This document shows positions 1-10,468 of a stretch of DNA of 64,000 bases, piece by piece. Every line of letters starts with the position of its first letter. Positions within the stretch are counted from its first letter, which is position 1. The stretch is from assembly GCA_039621445.1 (NCBI GenBank), contig CP154955.1:41052426-41116425 (forward strand). The letters are read 5' to 3'. The notes under the pieces are model-generated. The model searched no databases. It was not told the origin of the DNA and saw only the letters and a list, made by a program, of their open reading frames with translations. The translations under genes were made by a program, and so were the position numbers. This stretch comes from Euglena gracilis (Eukaryota > Euglenida > Euglenophyceae > Euglenales).

Positions 1-34
1 GCAGGCGCCGGGCCTTTCTATTCACGGTTACAGA

Positions 35-141
35 AAAATCGTGGGCTATAACCCGTATTCAGGGCGTATAACGGGTCGAGGGCACCTACGGCGCCCTTGA
101 CCCGTTATACGGCCTGAATACGGGTTATGCCCACGATTTTT
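35..141. repeat. Inverted repeat able to form a long hairpin
   Basis: Two arms of about 49 bases (35-83 and 93-141) are nearly perfect reverse complements around a short spacer. The arms contain ATAACCCGTATTCAGG and GTATAACGGGTC. No open frame is associated. It lies just upstream of the inverted-repeat element that starts at 162. Confidence 0.8.
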
Positions 142-161
142 ATATAGTCTCCGGCGCAAGG

Positions 162-1380
162 CGGTAGACTGGGGGGGGGGTAGTGGGTAGTCGGCCAACT
201 AGTCGGCCGACTACCCAATTGGTCCACCGACTAGGCCTAGTCGGTAGCTAGTCGGCGAGACAGGGGGGGGGGGTAGTGGGTAGTCGGCCAACTAGTCGGT
301 CGACTACCCACTCTAATGTACTAACGGGTCAAAACCGCCGACTTTTAAGCCCCCCCCCCATGAACAAAATCCAATGCAAACTAGTTGGTGGCTAGTCGGC
401 GGTCATAAAAATGGTCTGTGGCGGGCCCAAATCACCCGGAAATGGTCCGGATGGGTCCAAATAAGTGTCTTACGCCTAAATAAACACCCCCAGATGGAAA
501 TCTTTGGTCAGTGGGGGGTCGGTGGGCCCTTGATGGGGGTCCGGTGGGGTAAAAAACCAATGATGAAACAGGGATTACATTAAAATCCTTTAGAAATGCA
601 ATCTGCAATCTGCATTCTGCATCACGAGAGGCAGAAAACTCCCCCCTCCACCCCCATCCGAGCCTCAAATAACAAAATCCCTTCTGTGTTGGCAACATAC
701 TCGGGGGCTAAGTCGTTTTTGTGGCTCACTTTGGCATAGGCGGGGGGGGGGGGGGCTTCCCCCCCCCCCCCCGCACCCCCCCTCAAATAACAAAATCTCT
801 TCTATGTTGGCAATGGACTTGGACGGATAATACCTTTTTTTTTGTGCAAATTTTGACTTATATTGAAAATTCAATGGTGAGAGGTGTGCTTTTGTCAAAA
901 GTGGCCCAAAATGGACATTTTCCCCCAATTTTTTTTTGCATATTCACCCCCGATTTGGGGGTTCTGGAGCCATTTGGGTGGGTTTTGACTGGTGTTGAGG
1001 TGATTTAGACAAAAAAAATTTCCCAGGGCGGGTTTAAAAGTCGGCGGTTTTTGACCCGTTAGTACATTAGAGTGGGTACTAGTCGGCCGACTACCATGCC
1101 CCCCCCCCCCCATATAAGATCCCCCCCCCCATATAAGACCCCCCCCTGGCCGGCCGAAGGCCGGCCCTTTGGCCGGGACCGACCCCCCCATATAAGACCC
1201 CCCCCATATAAGACCCCCCCCCTAGGATTTTGGCTCCCGAGGGGGGGTCTTATATGGGGGGGGCATGGTACCCAAATTGGTCCGCCGACTAGTCGGCCGA
1301 CCAATTAGTCGGCCGACTACCCAATTGGTCGGCCGACTAGTCGGCCGACTACCCACTACCCCCCCCCCCCCAGTCTACCG
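162..1380. mobile_element. TIR element, copy A, ends CGGTAGACTG...CAGTCTACCG
   Basis: The ends are inverted repeats of roughly 180-200 bp, starting CGGTAGACTGGGGG and ending with its complement. They are built from the palindromic sub-repeat TAGTCGGCCGACTA. The interior holds repeated AACAAAATCCCTTCT blocks and long G/C runs. A second copy lies inverted at 10793-12021 and a partial copy at about 13140-13320. I found no target-site duplication and no transposase, so it is probably non-autonomous. Confidence 0.75.
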
Positions 1381-1412
1381 TTTGGCACTATTGTCTCCAC
1401 CGGCTGGAGCGC

Positions 1413-2060
1413 TTGTGCTCCAAGCTCCCCCAGCGGCCGGGGTGTTGGTCCGTCGAGGTATCCCGCCTGGTCAAGGAGCTCTGCCGACAGCGCCTGCTCT
1501 CTTCACAGCCCACTCCCTCCCTGCTCCGCACCGCCGCCCAACAGTCTTCCCAGGTGTGCAGGACCAAGCTGCAGGCCCCGTTGCGCCGCATGTGCCAGGA
1601 CCGCACGGTGCGTTGGAAGGCGGCCCTCCCCGAGATCTGGAAGGAGCGCCCGGGGGTGCTCCAGCACTGTTTGGGGTGCGTTGAAGGCGGCCTCCCCGAG
1701 ATCTGGAAGGAGCGCCCGGGGGGTGCTCCAAGCACTGTTTGGAGTCCGAAGCCAATCCCATGGGGCTCCCGCCCTGTCTGAATGCCCAGGGGCTCCAATG
1801 CCTCACCCCGGCAGAGGTCGACTCGCCGTCCGCTCAAACTGGGGTGGACGAGGCCATGCGAGGCAACACGCGTGGCCGTCAACGAAGAGGCCCGCTGGGG
1901 TTGTGTTTCTCTCCTCCCCGTTCGCCCCTCACCTGCCCCGCGCCGACTGGCCTTCCTCAACCTGGACAGTCCGAACGGGGTCGCCCGAAGCCCTGCACTC
2001 CATGCGGGGAGGGCGCCTCCCTTGGCATGGCAGGTGTGCCCATCTCGGTGTGGCGCTCCC
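1413..2060 (+). pseudogene. Coding-like remnant 5' of the reverse transcriptase
   Basis: GC-rich sequence with protein-like reading frames that change several times. One frame (from 1413) has SRLVKELCRQRLL and VRWKAALPEIWKERPG; another (to 2060) has VAVNEEARWG. No single frame spans the block and a tandem duplication disrupts it. Its position before the RT fragment at 3935 suggests the N-terminal part of the same retroelement ORF, but I recognise no domain. It may instead be host exons. Confidence 0.4.
1609..1742 (+). repeat. 67 bp direct duplication
   Basis: Two consecutive copies of a segment that includes CCCCGAGATCTGGAAGGAGC, offset by 67 bases. They differ by single-base changes in G and C runs. 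As 67 is not a multiple of three, the duplication shifts the frame, supporting pseudogene status for the surrounding block. Confidence 0.85.
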
Positions 2061-2094
2061 TGCCCCGGGGGGTAGATTCTACATCTGGGGGGGG

Positions 2095-3920
2095 GGTAAT
2101 GGTAGTGGGGGTCGACCATGGTCCACCCACGGTCGCCCTCGGTCGTGGGGGTCGACCGAGGCCAGGCCGTATTCGGTTGTGGGGGTCGACAGAGGGCGAC
2201 CATGGTCGAACCCCACCCCACGACGGGAAACACCCCCCACTTCGAGGGGCGACCATGGTCGCCCCCCACCCCCCGACGCGACCCCCCCCCCCTTTCAGGG
2301 GCGACCATGGTCGGCCCCCACCCCACGACGGGAAACCCCCCCCTGGTCGGGGGGGCGACCATGGTCGACCCCCACCCCACGACGGGAACCCCCCCCCCAT
2401 TTCGAGGGGCGACCATGGTCGACCCCCACCCCACGACGGGAACCCCCCCCTCTCCAGGGGCGACCATGGGAAACTCTGGGTTGCAAGCTCAATCAGAAGG
2501 GGGGTTCTGCTGGAGGCAACTACGACAAAGCGTTATTTATTTTTGTTATTTTGGGGCCCTGGGACAGTACTGGGGATTTTGTTATTCTGGGGCCCTGGGA
2601 CAGTTGAGCAGCAAAAGGGATTCGCTTCCAAAACGGTTCGGCAACACTGGGGATTTTGTTATTTTGGGGCCCTGGGACAGTTGAGCAGCAAAAGGGATTC
2701 GCTTCCAAAACGGTTCGGCAACACTGGGGATTTTGTTATTTTGGGGCCCTGGGACAGTTGAGCAGCAAAAGGGATTCGCTTCCAAAACGGTTCGGCAACA
2801 CAGGGGATTTTGTTATTTTGGGGCCCTGGGACAGTTGAGCAGCAAAAGGGATTCGCTTCCAAAACGGTTCGGCAACACTGGGGATGTTGTTATTTTGGGG
2901 CCCTGGGACAGTTGAGCAGCAAAAGGGATTCGCTTCCAAAACGGTTCGGCAACACTGGGGATTTTGTTATTTTGGGGCCCTGGGACAGTTGAGCAGCAAA
3001 AGGGATTCGCTTCCAAAACGGTTCGGTAACACAGGGGATTTTGTTATTTTGGGGCCCTGGGACAGTTGAGCAGCAAAAGGGATTCGCTTCCAAAACGGTT
3101 CGGCAACACTGGGGATTTTGTTATTTTGGGGCCCTGGGACAGTTGAGCAGCAAAAGGGATTCGCTTCCAAAACGGTTCGGCAACACTGGGGATTTTGTTA
3201 TTTTGGGGCCCTGGGACAGTTGAGCAGCAAAAGGGATTCGCTTCCAAAGCGGTTCGGCAACACAGGGGATTTTGTTATTTTGGGGCCCTGGGACAGTTGA
3301 GCAGCAAAAGGGATTCGCTTCCAAAACGGTTCGGCAACACTGGGGATTTTGTTATTTTGGGGCCCTGGGACAGTTGAGCAGCAAAAGGGATTCGCTTCCA
3401 AAGCGGTTCGGCAACACAGGGGATTTTGTTATTTTGGGGCCCTGGGACAGTTGAGCAGCAAAAGGGATTCGCTTCCAAAACGGTTCGGCAACACTGGGGA
3501 TTTTGTTATTTTGGGGCCCTGGGACAGTTGAGCAGCAAAAGGGATTCGCTTCCAAAGCGGTTCGGCAACACAGGGGATTTTGTTATTTTGGGGCCCTGGG
3601 ACAGTTAAGCAGCAAAAGGGATTCGCTTCCAAAACGGTTCGGCAACACAGGGGATTTCGAGGTCCCCCCCCCCCCCGCCCCAGGGGGGTTTTCCCGTCGT
3701 GGGGTGGGGGTCGACCATGGTCGCCCCCGACCAGGGGGGGGGTTTCCCGTCGTGGGGTGGGGGTCGACCATGGTCGCCCCCCGACCAGGGGGGGGTTTCC
3801 CGTCGTGGGGTGGGGGTCGACCATGGTCGCCCTCGGTCGACCCCCAGGCGACCCCCCCCGTTCTACCCCCCCCCCCCCCCCCCCCGACCGAAGCGAGGGC
3901 GACCGTGGGTCGATCATGGT
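2095..3920. repeat. Palindromic island, arms 2095-2470 and 3690-3920
   Basis: Both arms consist of a roughly 40 bp unit with GGCGACCATGGTCG and CCCCACGACGGGAA. The left arm reads in one orientation and the right arm in the reverse complement. They enclose the 77 bp minisatellite. The island separates the 5' coding remnant from the RT segment, so it looks like a compound insertion. Long open frames here come from GC-rich repeats. Confidence 0.8.
2573..3650 (+). repeat. 77 bp minisatellite, 14 copies
   Basis: Fourteen almost identical head-to-tail 77 bp units, each with GGGGCCCTGGGACAGTTGAG and CAAAACGGTTCGGCAACAC, after a partial unit at about 2554. In the 3' half a variant with AAGCGGTTCGG recurs every second copy (about 3247, 3401 and 3555), giving a 154 bp higher-order unit. 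Since 77 is not divisible by three, the short frames in it are artefacts. Confidence 0.95.
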
Positions 3921-3934
3921 CGGCCCCCCCCCCC

Positions 3935-4860
3935 AGGCCAGATCCGGGAGCCCCCTACCCCCATCCTGGGCTGCGGCAGTCGCCCGCCTGCTCAACCTGG
4001 TGGTGGAGCAGGAGGGGCACTGGCCGCAGGAATGGCTGGACACCGATGTAGCAATGATTCCCAAGCGTCCGGGGGATCTCGCCCACGGGACCAACGGCCA
4101 GGCTTCTTTTTAAGTCAGCAGACCCCCCCCCCCCGGGGGGGGGAAGCGGGCGGGACCCCCCGGGGGGGGGGTCCCGCGCCGGAGGCGCTGGGTATACCTT
4201 TTCGGCGCAAAGCGCCGAAAATCTTTGGAAATTGCTTTTAACGGGCCGGATTTTGGGGGGGGGTCCCCGCCCCCCCCCCCCCCCCGGGGGGTCCCGGGCC
4301 ACCCTGGGGGCGTGGGGGGACCCCCCCCCCGGGGTCTTAAAAAGAAGCCTGCCAACGGCCCATTACGGTGCTGGAGGTGCTCTACCGCCTCTGGGCCAAG
4401 GGGGTGGTCCAGGAGTGGTCTCCCACCTTGCAGCGGCACCTGCTGGGCCATGCCGCGTTCGGCTTCCGGGCCAACTCCGGTACGCTGCACGCGGCACAGG
4501 TCCTGGAGGATTTGCGCCACCTCCGCCGTTCACAGCAGGCCGAGCTGTGGCTGGCCTCCTTCGATGTCGAAAAGTGTTTTGATTCCCTCCCCTGGTGGGC
4601 TGTCTTCAGGCCACCGCGGGCAGTGGGAGTGCGACCGGCAGTGGTGGACTGCTTCCAGTCCTTCTACCGGCAGGTGCGCAGGCACTTCCGCTACGGCAAC
4701 ATCGATGGTGATGTCGGGGGGGCCGCCATGACACGCCTGGCCAACTCCGAGTTGCCACGGGAGGACGTCGCAAAGTTTTTCGGGGTTGCCAGGCAAATCG
4801 TGGGGATGTACCACCGCATGACGGCGGGGACGCCCAGGGTTGCGGCCTGTGGGGGGTCCA
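3935..4860 (+). pseudogene. Broken reverse transcriptase (non-LTR type)
   Basis: An RT fingers/palm segment in pieces. About 3960-4070 encodes WPQEWLDTDVAMIPKRPG, matching the segment that leads into RT motif 1. After a transposon at 4099-4351, frames from about 4357 encode RPITVLEVLYRLWAKG, GFRANSGTLHAAQVLEDL and the motif FDVEKCFDSLP, whose first Asp is the expected metal ligand. The two pieces need different frames; the shift maps to a G run at about 4068-4072. RT similarity stops near RYGNIDG (about 4700), before the YxDD motif, so the enzyme is truncated and inactive. RT identity is confident; the family is not. Confidence 0.8.
4099..4351. mobile_element. MITE, family CAGGCTTCTTTTTAAG, copy 1
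   Basis: A 253 bp element with 16 bp perfect terminal inverted repeats, CAGGCTTCTTTTTAAG and CTTAAAAAGAAGCCTG. It is flanked by the 8 bp duplication CCAACGGC (4091-4098 and 4352-4359). The interior has G/C runs and a GGCGCAAAGCGCC hairpin. It sits inside the RT coding sequence. Removal of the element plus one repeat rejoins GACCAA to CGGCCCATTACG, which reads DQRPIT. Counting 3 nt before CAG and 5 nt after CTG, it has the form of a nonconventional intron at 4096-4356. Confidence 0.93.
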
Positions 4861-4871
4861 GCTCCCATCCC

Positions 4872-5189
4872 GTCCAGGCAACAAAGAAATCATCATTGCA
4901 GCTTTTGAAGCCAGTGCGGTTTGTTGAGAGGAGCTTCCAGCTCTGTCTCCGGGGAAAATGATTTTTTTCCCGCACTGTCACCCCGTTTTCCAAAAGCTTG
5001 GGCAACAGTCCAATCGGCAAAGGTTTTTCGTGGCAAGCTGGGTCTCCTGCTGTTTGGGGCGCCAGCTTACCTTCAAGGACTCTGTTCGTTTCAGGGAATC
5101 GTTCGGCAACCTCTTTTCATACATACGTGAATGCCGTCGCTTGGGCATTCCGCAAAACCACGACCGAGGGAGTTGTGTTGCCTGCTGCA
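4872..5189 (+). other. Predicted nonconventional intron
   Basis: CAG lies at +4 to +6 (4875-4877) and CTG at -8 to -6 (5182-5184). The adjoining bases extend this to a 9 bp helix, CAGGCAACA with TGTTGCCTG. There are no GT-AG borders at these points. It precedes a good coding exon. Its 5' partner exon is uncertain because the upstream frame is poorly defined. Confidence 0.6.
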
Positions 5190-5342
5190 GAGCGAGCTAT
5201 TTTTGCGTTCCCTGCGCGCGCGGAAGGCAGTGTCAACCGTGGTTCGTCCTCCAGCTGACGTCTTGCAGCCTGAAGAGTTGGACCAGTTGCTGCAGGGCCC
5301 ACTGAGGCGTCTGCTGAACCCCAACACCTGGAACCGTGCGAT
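5190..5342 (+). CDS. PHD-finger gene, exon a
   Basis: Encodes SELFLRSLRARKAV and later ADVLQPEELDQLL, then ends at GCGAT|GTGATG in phase 2. It follows the predicted nonconventional intron 4872-5189. Confidence 0.55.
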
Positions 5343-6167
5343 GTGATGACAGAGGTGCAACAGATTGCCTAGGGTCCTGCCCCCCACCCGCTCTACCCCC
5401 CACAGGATGTACCGTGCCATGAACTTGATGATGCAAACGCGTTGCAGGACGACCAACCACCGGTGCCCGCAGCCGCAGACGCGCCCAGCAGTGAAGGTGA
5501 CACACTCAGCAAATGGTAAGCGGATAATGACAACCCACACATCTCAGGTTCCTCGTTCCACAAAGCGGCGGCGGTTGGTGGGCACGCCGCAGGAGCCGAT
5601 TGATGTCGATGAGGACATCAGCGACATCCTCACACAACCGTGTGAGAAGGTGCACGTCATGACGGAATCGCAAAAACGGGAATACATTGCAAAGGTAGTA
5701 AAATGGTCAAATATCACGCATTTCATTTTTTACAACTGCAGCGCTGGTGTGTGCCCGTCCGCACCTTCAAATTAGAGGAGTGCCCGGACGATGCCGGGCA
5801 GTTGCGGAACGCCGCAACTTGGTTCCATCAGATTCGTCACTTATTTTGCAACTGCTCACGTCCCATGTCTGAATAAGTGATAACTCAACTGCGGCAGCTC
5901 ATGTTCGAGGCGCCCCCAGCAGAGGAGGGTGCCCCCGTCACAGTCAGCACGACGAACATTCCATCCGTTTTTCCCTTGCCTTCCCCTGCGGACTGTCCAT
6001 TGTGTGGGGTGTGCAGTGTTCCCATCCCCAAAAAAACGGACTGTCGTGACATGCGGGGCGTTTGTTGTGAGCTCTGTGGTGTTTGGTGGCATTGGCGTTG
6101 TGCTAACCTGCGTCTCCCGCCCCGTTTTGGGTGGATGTGTGAGGGGTGCCTCAAGGCCATGGAGTGA
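5190..6167 (+). CDS. 3' part of a gene ending in a PHD-like zinc finger
   Basis: Four exons join in frame: 5190-5342, 5406-5694, 5742-5861 and 5920-6167. The introns between them are GT-AG and only 63, 47 and 58 nt long. The product is a charged, partly disordered protein with a basic stretch (STKRRR) and an acidic stretch (DVDEDISD). It ends with a Cys/His cluster: CPLC, then CCELCGVWWHWRC, then WMCEGC, close to the spacing of a PHD finger. PHD fingers usually read histone tails, so a chromatin role is an inference. The 5' end is not identified; the RT debris upstream may have inserted into the gene. The last junction is the least certain. Confidence 0.6.
5406..5694 (+). CDS. PHD-finger gene, exon b
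   Basis: Starts after CCCCCCACAG and ends AAAG|GTAGTA. It is open throughout and contains RRRLVGTPQEPIDVDED. The incoming phase matches exon a. A GTAAGC...CTCAG pair at about 5519-5550 could be an internal 32 nt intron, but the frame is open without removing it. Confidence 0.6.
5742..5861 (+). CDS. PHD-finger gene, exon c
   Basis: Joined to exon b across a 47 nt GT-AG intron (5695-5741) in phase 0. Encodes RWCVPVRTFKLEECPDD and then QLRNAATWF. The proposed donor is CTCAC|GTCCC; it precedes an in-frame stop. Confidence 0.55.
5920..6167 (+). CDS. PHD-finger gene, terminal exon with zinc finger
   Basis: The acceptor GCCCCCAG gives the phase that matches exon c. The exon carries the Cys/His finger between about residues 25 and 78 and ends EGCLKAME then TGA at 6165-6167. 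Cysteine spacing and the WWHWRC core fit a PHD-type treble-clef fold. Confidence 0.7.
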
Positions 6168-8326
6168 CATGTGATGCCCATTGTTGTGTGATGTCAGTTT
6201 TTGTCTCTCGGCTGCCTTGCAGCTCACACCACTGTGGTGCACACCGCCATTTGTCACCCCCCTCCGTCTGCTGTCCCCTTCCAAAAGGGGCCTCGTTCAT
6301 CAATCTGTCTCCTCGGCAACTGAGCTATGTTCCCTATCGTTCTGATTGCCCTGTCCTGCATTTGACCAGCAACAGATTTCAATGGAATGGAAATCGACCG
6401 ACATAAACGGGCGCCTGAATGGAAATCGATCGACATAAACAATTTCAGCCTGAAATCCGTTAATGTCAGTAGAATTTCAAGGCAGGCGTCGGGCCCAGAA
6501 AATAAAGAATGTTTGCCACATTCCCCAGAATGATGGCCACCTAACCCAAAACTCTGGCCACCGAACGTGCCCTCCTTAGCCACTGGACCTGTGAACGTTG
6601 GCCGCTTTTTCTGGAACTTGAAAATGTTGGCCTTTTTTTTTGTTGTCGTATGTTGAATGATCCTGTGCTGCCCGGCTTCTTTTCTTCACTCTTCCCTCAG
6701 TTTTTTTCTCAATGCCTGTTTGAAGGCATTTTGGTTGGCGTCGTGGGCGCCGTCAGGCCCATCAAACGTTTTTTGCTGCGTTGAGTGCTGACCCCGAGCT
6801 CAGTACTGCGCAATTGGCGGTTCAACATTCCCCGTCGAAGTGCCAGGCGATTGTACGAGGAATGGCAGGACCATACCTTTGCTCAGGCTCATTTTCCGTG
6901 TCTCCTCGCGTGAAAGGATGAGCGGTTTTATTTCAGTAAACACATCCCCCACGTTGTCTGTCACCACGATTTTCCTTCTTTTTTTTGCAAGAAAAAAATC
7001 ATAGCAAATGATGTCTTTTGGTCGCGGAGGTGTTCAGACCGCGGTCACAATCGCGGTTACATCGCAGTTACTGGAGGTTCGGCACGTCTGACGAGGACCC
7101 TCGGCCACCAGGGGGGTATGGGCCCCATTTTGCCTTTCCTAATGGTTCATTCCCCCAGGGGGGGGGTCCACCGTGGCGGACAGCCGGAATTTCCCAAAGG
7201 AAAATTCATTGGTATGGTTCGGCATGCCGTGCCGAGGGGGTTGGCTGACCAGGGGGGGGGGTCCCCATTTTGCCGTGCCGAGGGGGTCCGACCACCACCC
7301 CCCCTGCCAACGCCCCGGTGACATTTTTTTGTCAAAAAATCTCGATTTTTTTGTGATTTTCTTCACTTTGTGCCCCCCGGGGGGTTCTTAACCGACCCCC
7401 TGAATTTTCGGCTCCAGGACCCCCCCCCCAAATTGACCCCCCCTGCTTGCAATTTTGGCCCCTGGCTGAGACCAAAAGGGGTGTCATTTAGGGGGGGAAT
7501 GGCAATTGTAATGTTGTGAAAGGATCAACAACATTTGAATATGTCATATGTAACATCGTCACCAGGATAATAAAAAAGAAGTTTTAAAAAAATAATACAA
7601 AGAAACCTCGTCGAACCTACTGAAGAGTTCTCCATTCATTACTACAAAAAAGTCCGGCGTCCCCGGACGCCGGGTTCAGGACAGAACCGGCGTCCGCCCC
7701 CCCCTGTTTAAAGCGGCGTTTTAGAGACACCGGATTCAGGACAGAACCGGCGTTCACCCCCTTCGGGCCAGGGAATATTTAGACATACGTTCATTAGCGT
7801 TCCCCCAGGCTTTTGGCTGTTCCGCCCAGGGGGGAACAGCCAAAATTCCCAAAGTTAATTCCCAAAAAAACCCAGGGGGTTCAAACATAAAATCTTTCCA
7901 CCCAAACTCTGAAAAAGCCATGGGGGTTCTAACCTTGTTCCCCAACCGCATTTCTGAAACGCAGCGGGGTCCAGCCAAGATTTCAACCGTGATACAATAA
8001 ACAAACCCAGCGAAAAATTTCTTTACCGTATGTCTGAAAAAACCCAGGGGGTCCAGCCAACATTTATCAACCGTGATTCTGAAAAAACGCACCGGGGTCC
8101 AGCCAACATTAAACAACCGTATTTCTAAAAAAAATCCAGGGGGGTCCAGCCAAAATTTCCCAACCGTAATTCTGGGGAAAAAACCCAGAGGTGGGCAGTC
8201 AACATTTAACCGTATTTCTGAAATAACCCAGGGCGGGCCCTGCCAAAATTTCCCTGCCGTATGTCTGAAAAAACCCAGGGGAGGTCCACCCAAAATTTCC
8301 CAACCGTACTTCTGAAAAAACGGCAG
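6168..8326. other. Non-coding, dispersed repeats
   Basis: No convincing gene. Contents: GGAAATCGA(C/T)CGACATAAAC copies at about 6388-6440, also seen at about 18196; a TGGCCAC...TTTT repeat at about 6530-6630, related to those at 12.5, 14.5 and 15.7 kb; GGTTACATCGC-type repeats near 7050; and ACAGAACCGGCGT repeats at about 7695 and 7745. Confidence 0.6.
7850..8320. repeat. Degenerate 55-70 bp tandem repeat
   Basis: About eight diverged copies of a unit with CCAGGGGG(T)CCAGCCAA, then TTTC..CAACCGTA, then TTCTGAAAAAAC. Unit length varies. Open frames on the minus strand here follow the repeat and are not taken as genes. Confidence 0.75.
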
Positions 8327-8429
8327 TTGTTGATGAGTGGGACTCAGACCACGAGGGCCTGCAATTCCTCTCTCAGCGGTCGACCCACGGTTTGACCTCT
8401 TTCTGCGCCGCACTCGGTGTGTCACCAGC
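8327..8429 (+). CDS. Candidate isolated exon
   Basis: Bounded by CGGCAG| and |GTGAGG. It encodes DEWDSDHEGLQFLSQ followed by HGLTSFCAALGVSP. Composition is protein-like and unlike the surrounding repeats, but no partner exon or domain was found. Confidence 0.35.
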
Positions 8430-8476
8430 GTGAGGTGCCCAATATGGGGGTGCTTTGAGACTTCGTGCCACACCTT

Positions 8477-8530
8477 GTTCAGATCGCGGTTACATCGCGG
8501 TTACATCGCGGTTACATTGAGGTTACATGA
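8477..8530 (+). repeat. Short tandem repeat GCGGTTACATC
   Basis: Four to five copies of an 11-12 bp unit (GCGGTTACATC, the last with GAGG). Related copies lie near 7050. Confidence 0.8.
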
Positions 8531-9119
8531 ATACCTCCGTCAGTTCGTTATTTTTCTTTTCTCAACACGATTTTTCATTCCTTTTCTTTTCTCAACACGA
8601 TTTGGTTCCCAATCCACGTGTTCTGAAAAGTTTACTACACAGTAAGAAAAAAAATTGACCTGTAAAACGTTCAGCCCTCTGTGCAAATGGCAGGTAAGAA
8701 GCAGATAACCAAAATTTTTCATTGCTTGTTGCACACATGAATTAAAAAAGACCAAATTCCGTTGCATTGGTGTCAGGGAAGTTACTGCAATGTCAATGCT
8801 TTCGTTTGACAACTCTTTTGTCAAATCTCCATTCCGCAATCAGACTGTTACAACAAACAAGCACCCCTTCAAGCATTGTATAGCCTCAATGAAGACATTT
8901 GTTTTCAATGAGGCGGGCATTGTCCGATCGTTGAACCCTATTGTTTCGGGACCTTGCATGGGTGTAAGATGAAAATTGTAGAGTTATTTTTGACATTAAA
9001 TGTGAAAACTGCATACATTCGTTCTTGTACGACAAGGCAAGGATGAGGATGTTTTAAAAAAATTTGGTACAACACGTCACTAAAAACATTTTTCTCGTTC
9101 TCAGAAACATAATTTGTTT

Positions 9120-9245
9120 TAAACCGGCGTTTGAGACGCCGGGTTCAGGACAGAACCGGCGTCCCCCCCACGGGTTTTCCGGACGCCGGTTCTGTCTTAA
9201 AACCCGGCATTAGGAACGCCGGTTCTGTCCAAAACCCAGCGTCCG
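9120..9245. repeat. ACAGAACCGGCGT inverted repeat cluster
   Basis: Direct and inverted copies of CCGGGTTCAGGACAGAACCGGCGTC-like sequence around C runs. Related copies occur at about 7670-7755, 13340 and 13960-14060, so this is a dispersed family. The rest of 8.5-10.2 kb holds no gene I can support. Confidence 0.65.
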
Positions 9246-10254
9246 GTCTGGGACTGTATTTTGTACAAAAAAGTGTGCCAATGTGACCCTAGAAACGAAA
9301 ATCTCCTTGGCTGAAGGGGGATAAGAGGCACAATTGCCGAGTGCAAAATATCATGGATGTGGCGGCATGTGTTTTGCAGTTTCTGAGGTGGGGGGAGGAT
9401 TGCTAGGCATACAGGGAGCCACAGCTGCAAAACATATTGCCGGCAAGGAAACACATTGCGGAAATTTTGGCTGGACCCCACTGGCCCTCGTGTTCAGAAG
9501 CAGAAGCATACTGGACAGTGGGCGTACGGGGGCAGTTGTCTATGAGGAACTCGACTGAGGGACATGTGACCAGGGTCCAAAAGGCTCATAACACAAGGAA
9601 TATGCGCAATCCGAAAGGCAAACCTCTCTTTCTTCCATATGCTTCCATGGGCAACTCTCCCCCCAAATTTGCGAATCACTCATTGTGCCCAAATGGGGTC
9701 CGATTGGCGGAAAATGATGTCCCCAAGCAAGGGGGTCAAAAATGTCATTTTCCAAACAGGACCGGCATATTTGGGGTTGAAAGTGTAATCATGCAGGGTC
9801 TCTGCATGGATAGGTACACTGTCCACTGTGCACGTGACGCAGTGTAGGAAATGCGGAACGTGATTGAATTTATTCAAGCGAACACAAAAGAGTTGGGTGA
9901 TGGTTTTCTGTTCACCACACTCTCCCACTCCTCTTTCTCTTTCTGTCTCTTTGCTTTTTCTCCGGCACGTGATGTATTGACAGCTGCCATGGGTAAAATA
10001 AAGCTGTAAAAGGATGATCCCCTAGCAGAGGTTCGGCAGCCACCTGGGGGGTCCCGAGGTCTGATTTTTTTTGCATTTTTTGGCCCTTTTGGTGTACTGT
10101 CTCAACACTGGGGGGGGGGATCCTGGGGTCCCAACTGTACTGCCGATTTTGGGAAAAAGTTCATTTTTATTTCTGCAGCATTCATTTTTTGTTTTTTTGG
10201 GGGGGTTGAAAGCATGATTTTTTTGCACCAGAAAACACAGATTTGGAAATATTT

Positions 10255-10468
10255 TACCCTCACCCCCCCCCCTATTTGGCTAATGGCCGGGCTCCTTCGG
10301 ACCCCCAATTAGCCAATTAGGGGGGGGGGACAATTAGGGGGGGTTACCCCGGCCAATGGCCAATAAGCCTGACCCCCCCCTAATTGGCTAATGGACCGTC
10401 CAACGGAACCCCCAATTAGCCAATTAGGGGGGGGGGCAAATAGGGGGGGTGAGGGTAACACATAAAAA
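10255..10468. repeat. Inverted-repeat element, ends TACCCTCACCCC
   Basis: Starts TACCCTCACCCCCC and ends with the complement GGTGAGGGTA. The interior repeats AATTGGCTAATGG and CCCAATTAGCCAATTAGG in alternating orientation. A related copy lies at about 22265-22520. No coding capacity. Confidence 0.7.

Noticed and set aside
1388-2467. 359-codon open frame on the minus strand
   Set aside because: It runs through a GC-rich repeat arm and a duplicated segment; the translation is repetitive (GWGSTMVAP) with no domain, and the coding-like signal is on the + strand.
2573-3650. Ladder of 60-67 codon open frames on both strands
   Set aside because: All are the same frame repeated in every 77 bp unit.
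2554-3660. CRISPR-like regular repeats
   Set aside because: The 77 bp units are contiguous with no unique spacers; this is a minisatellite in eukaryotic DNA.
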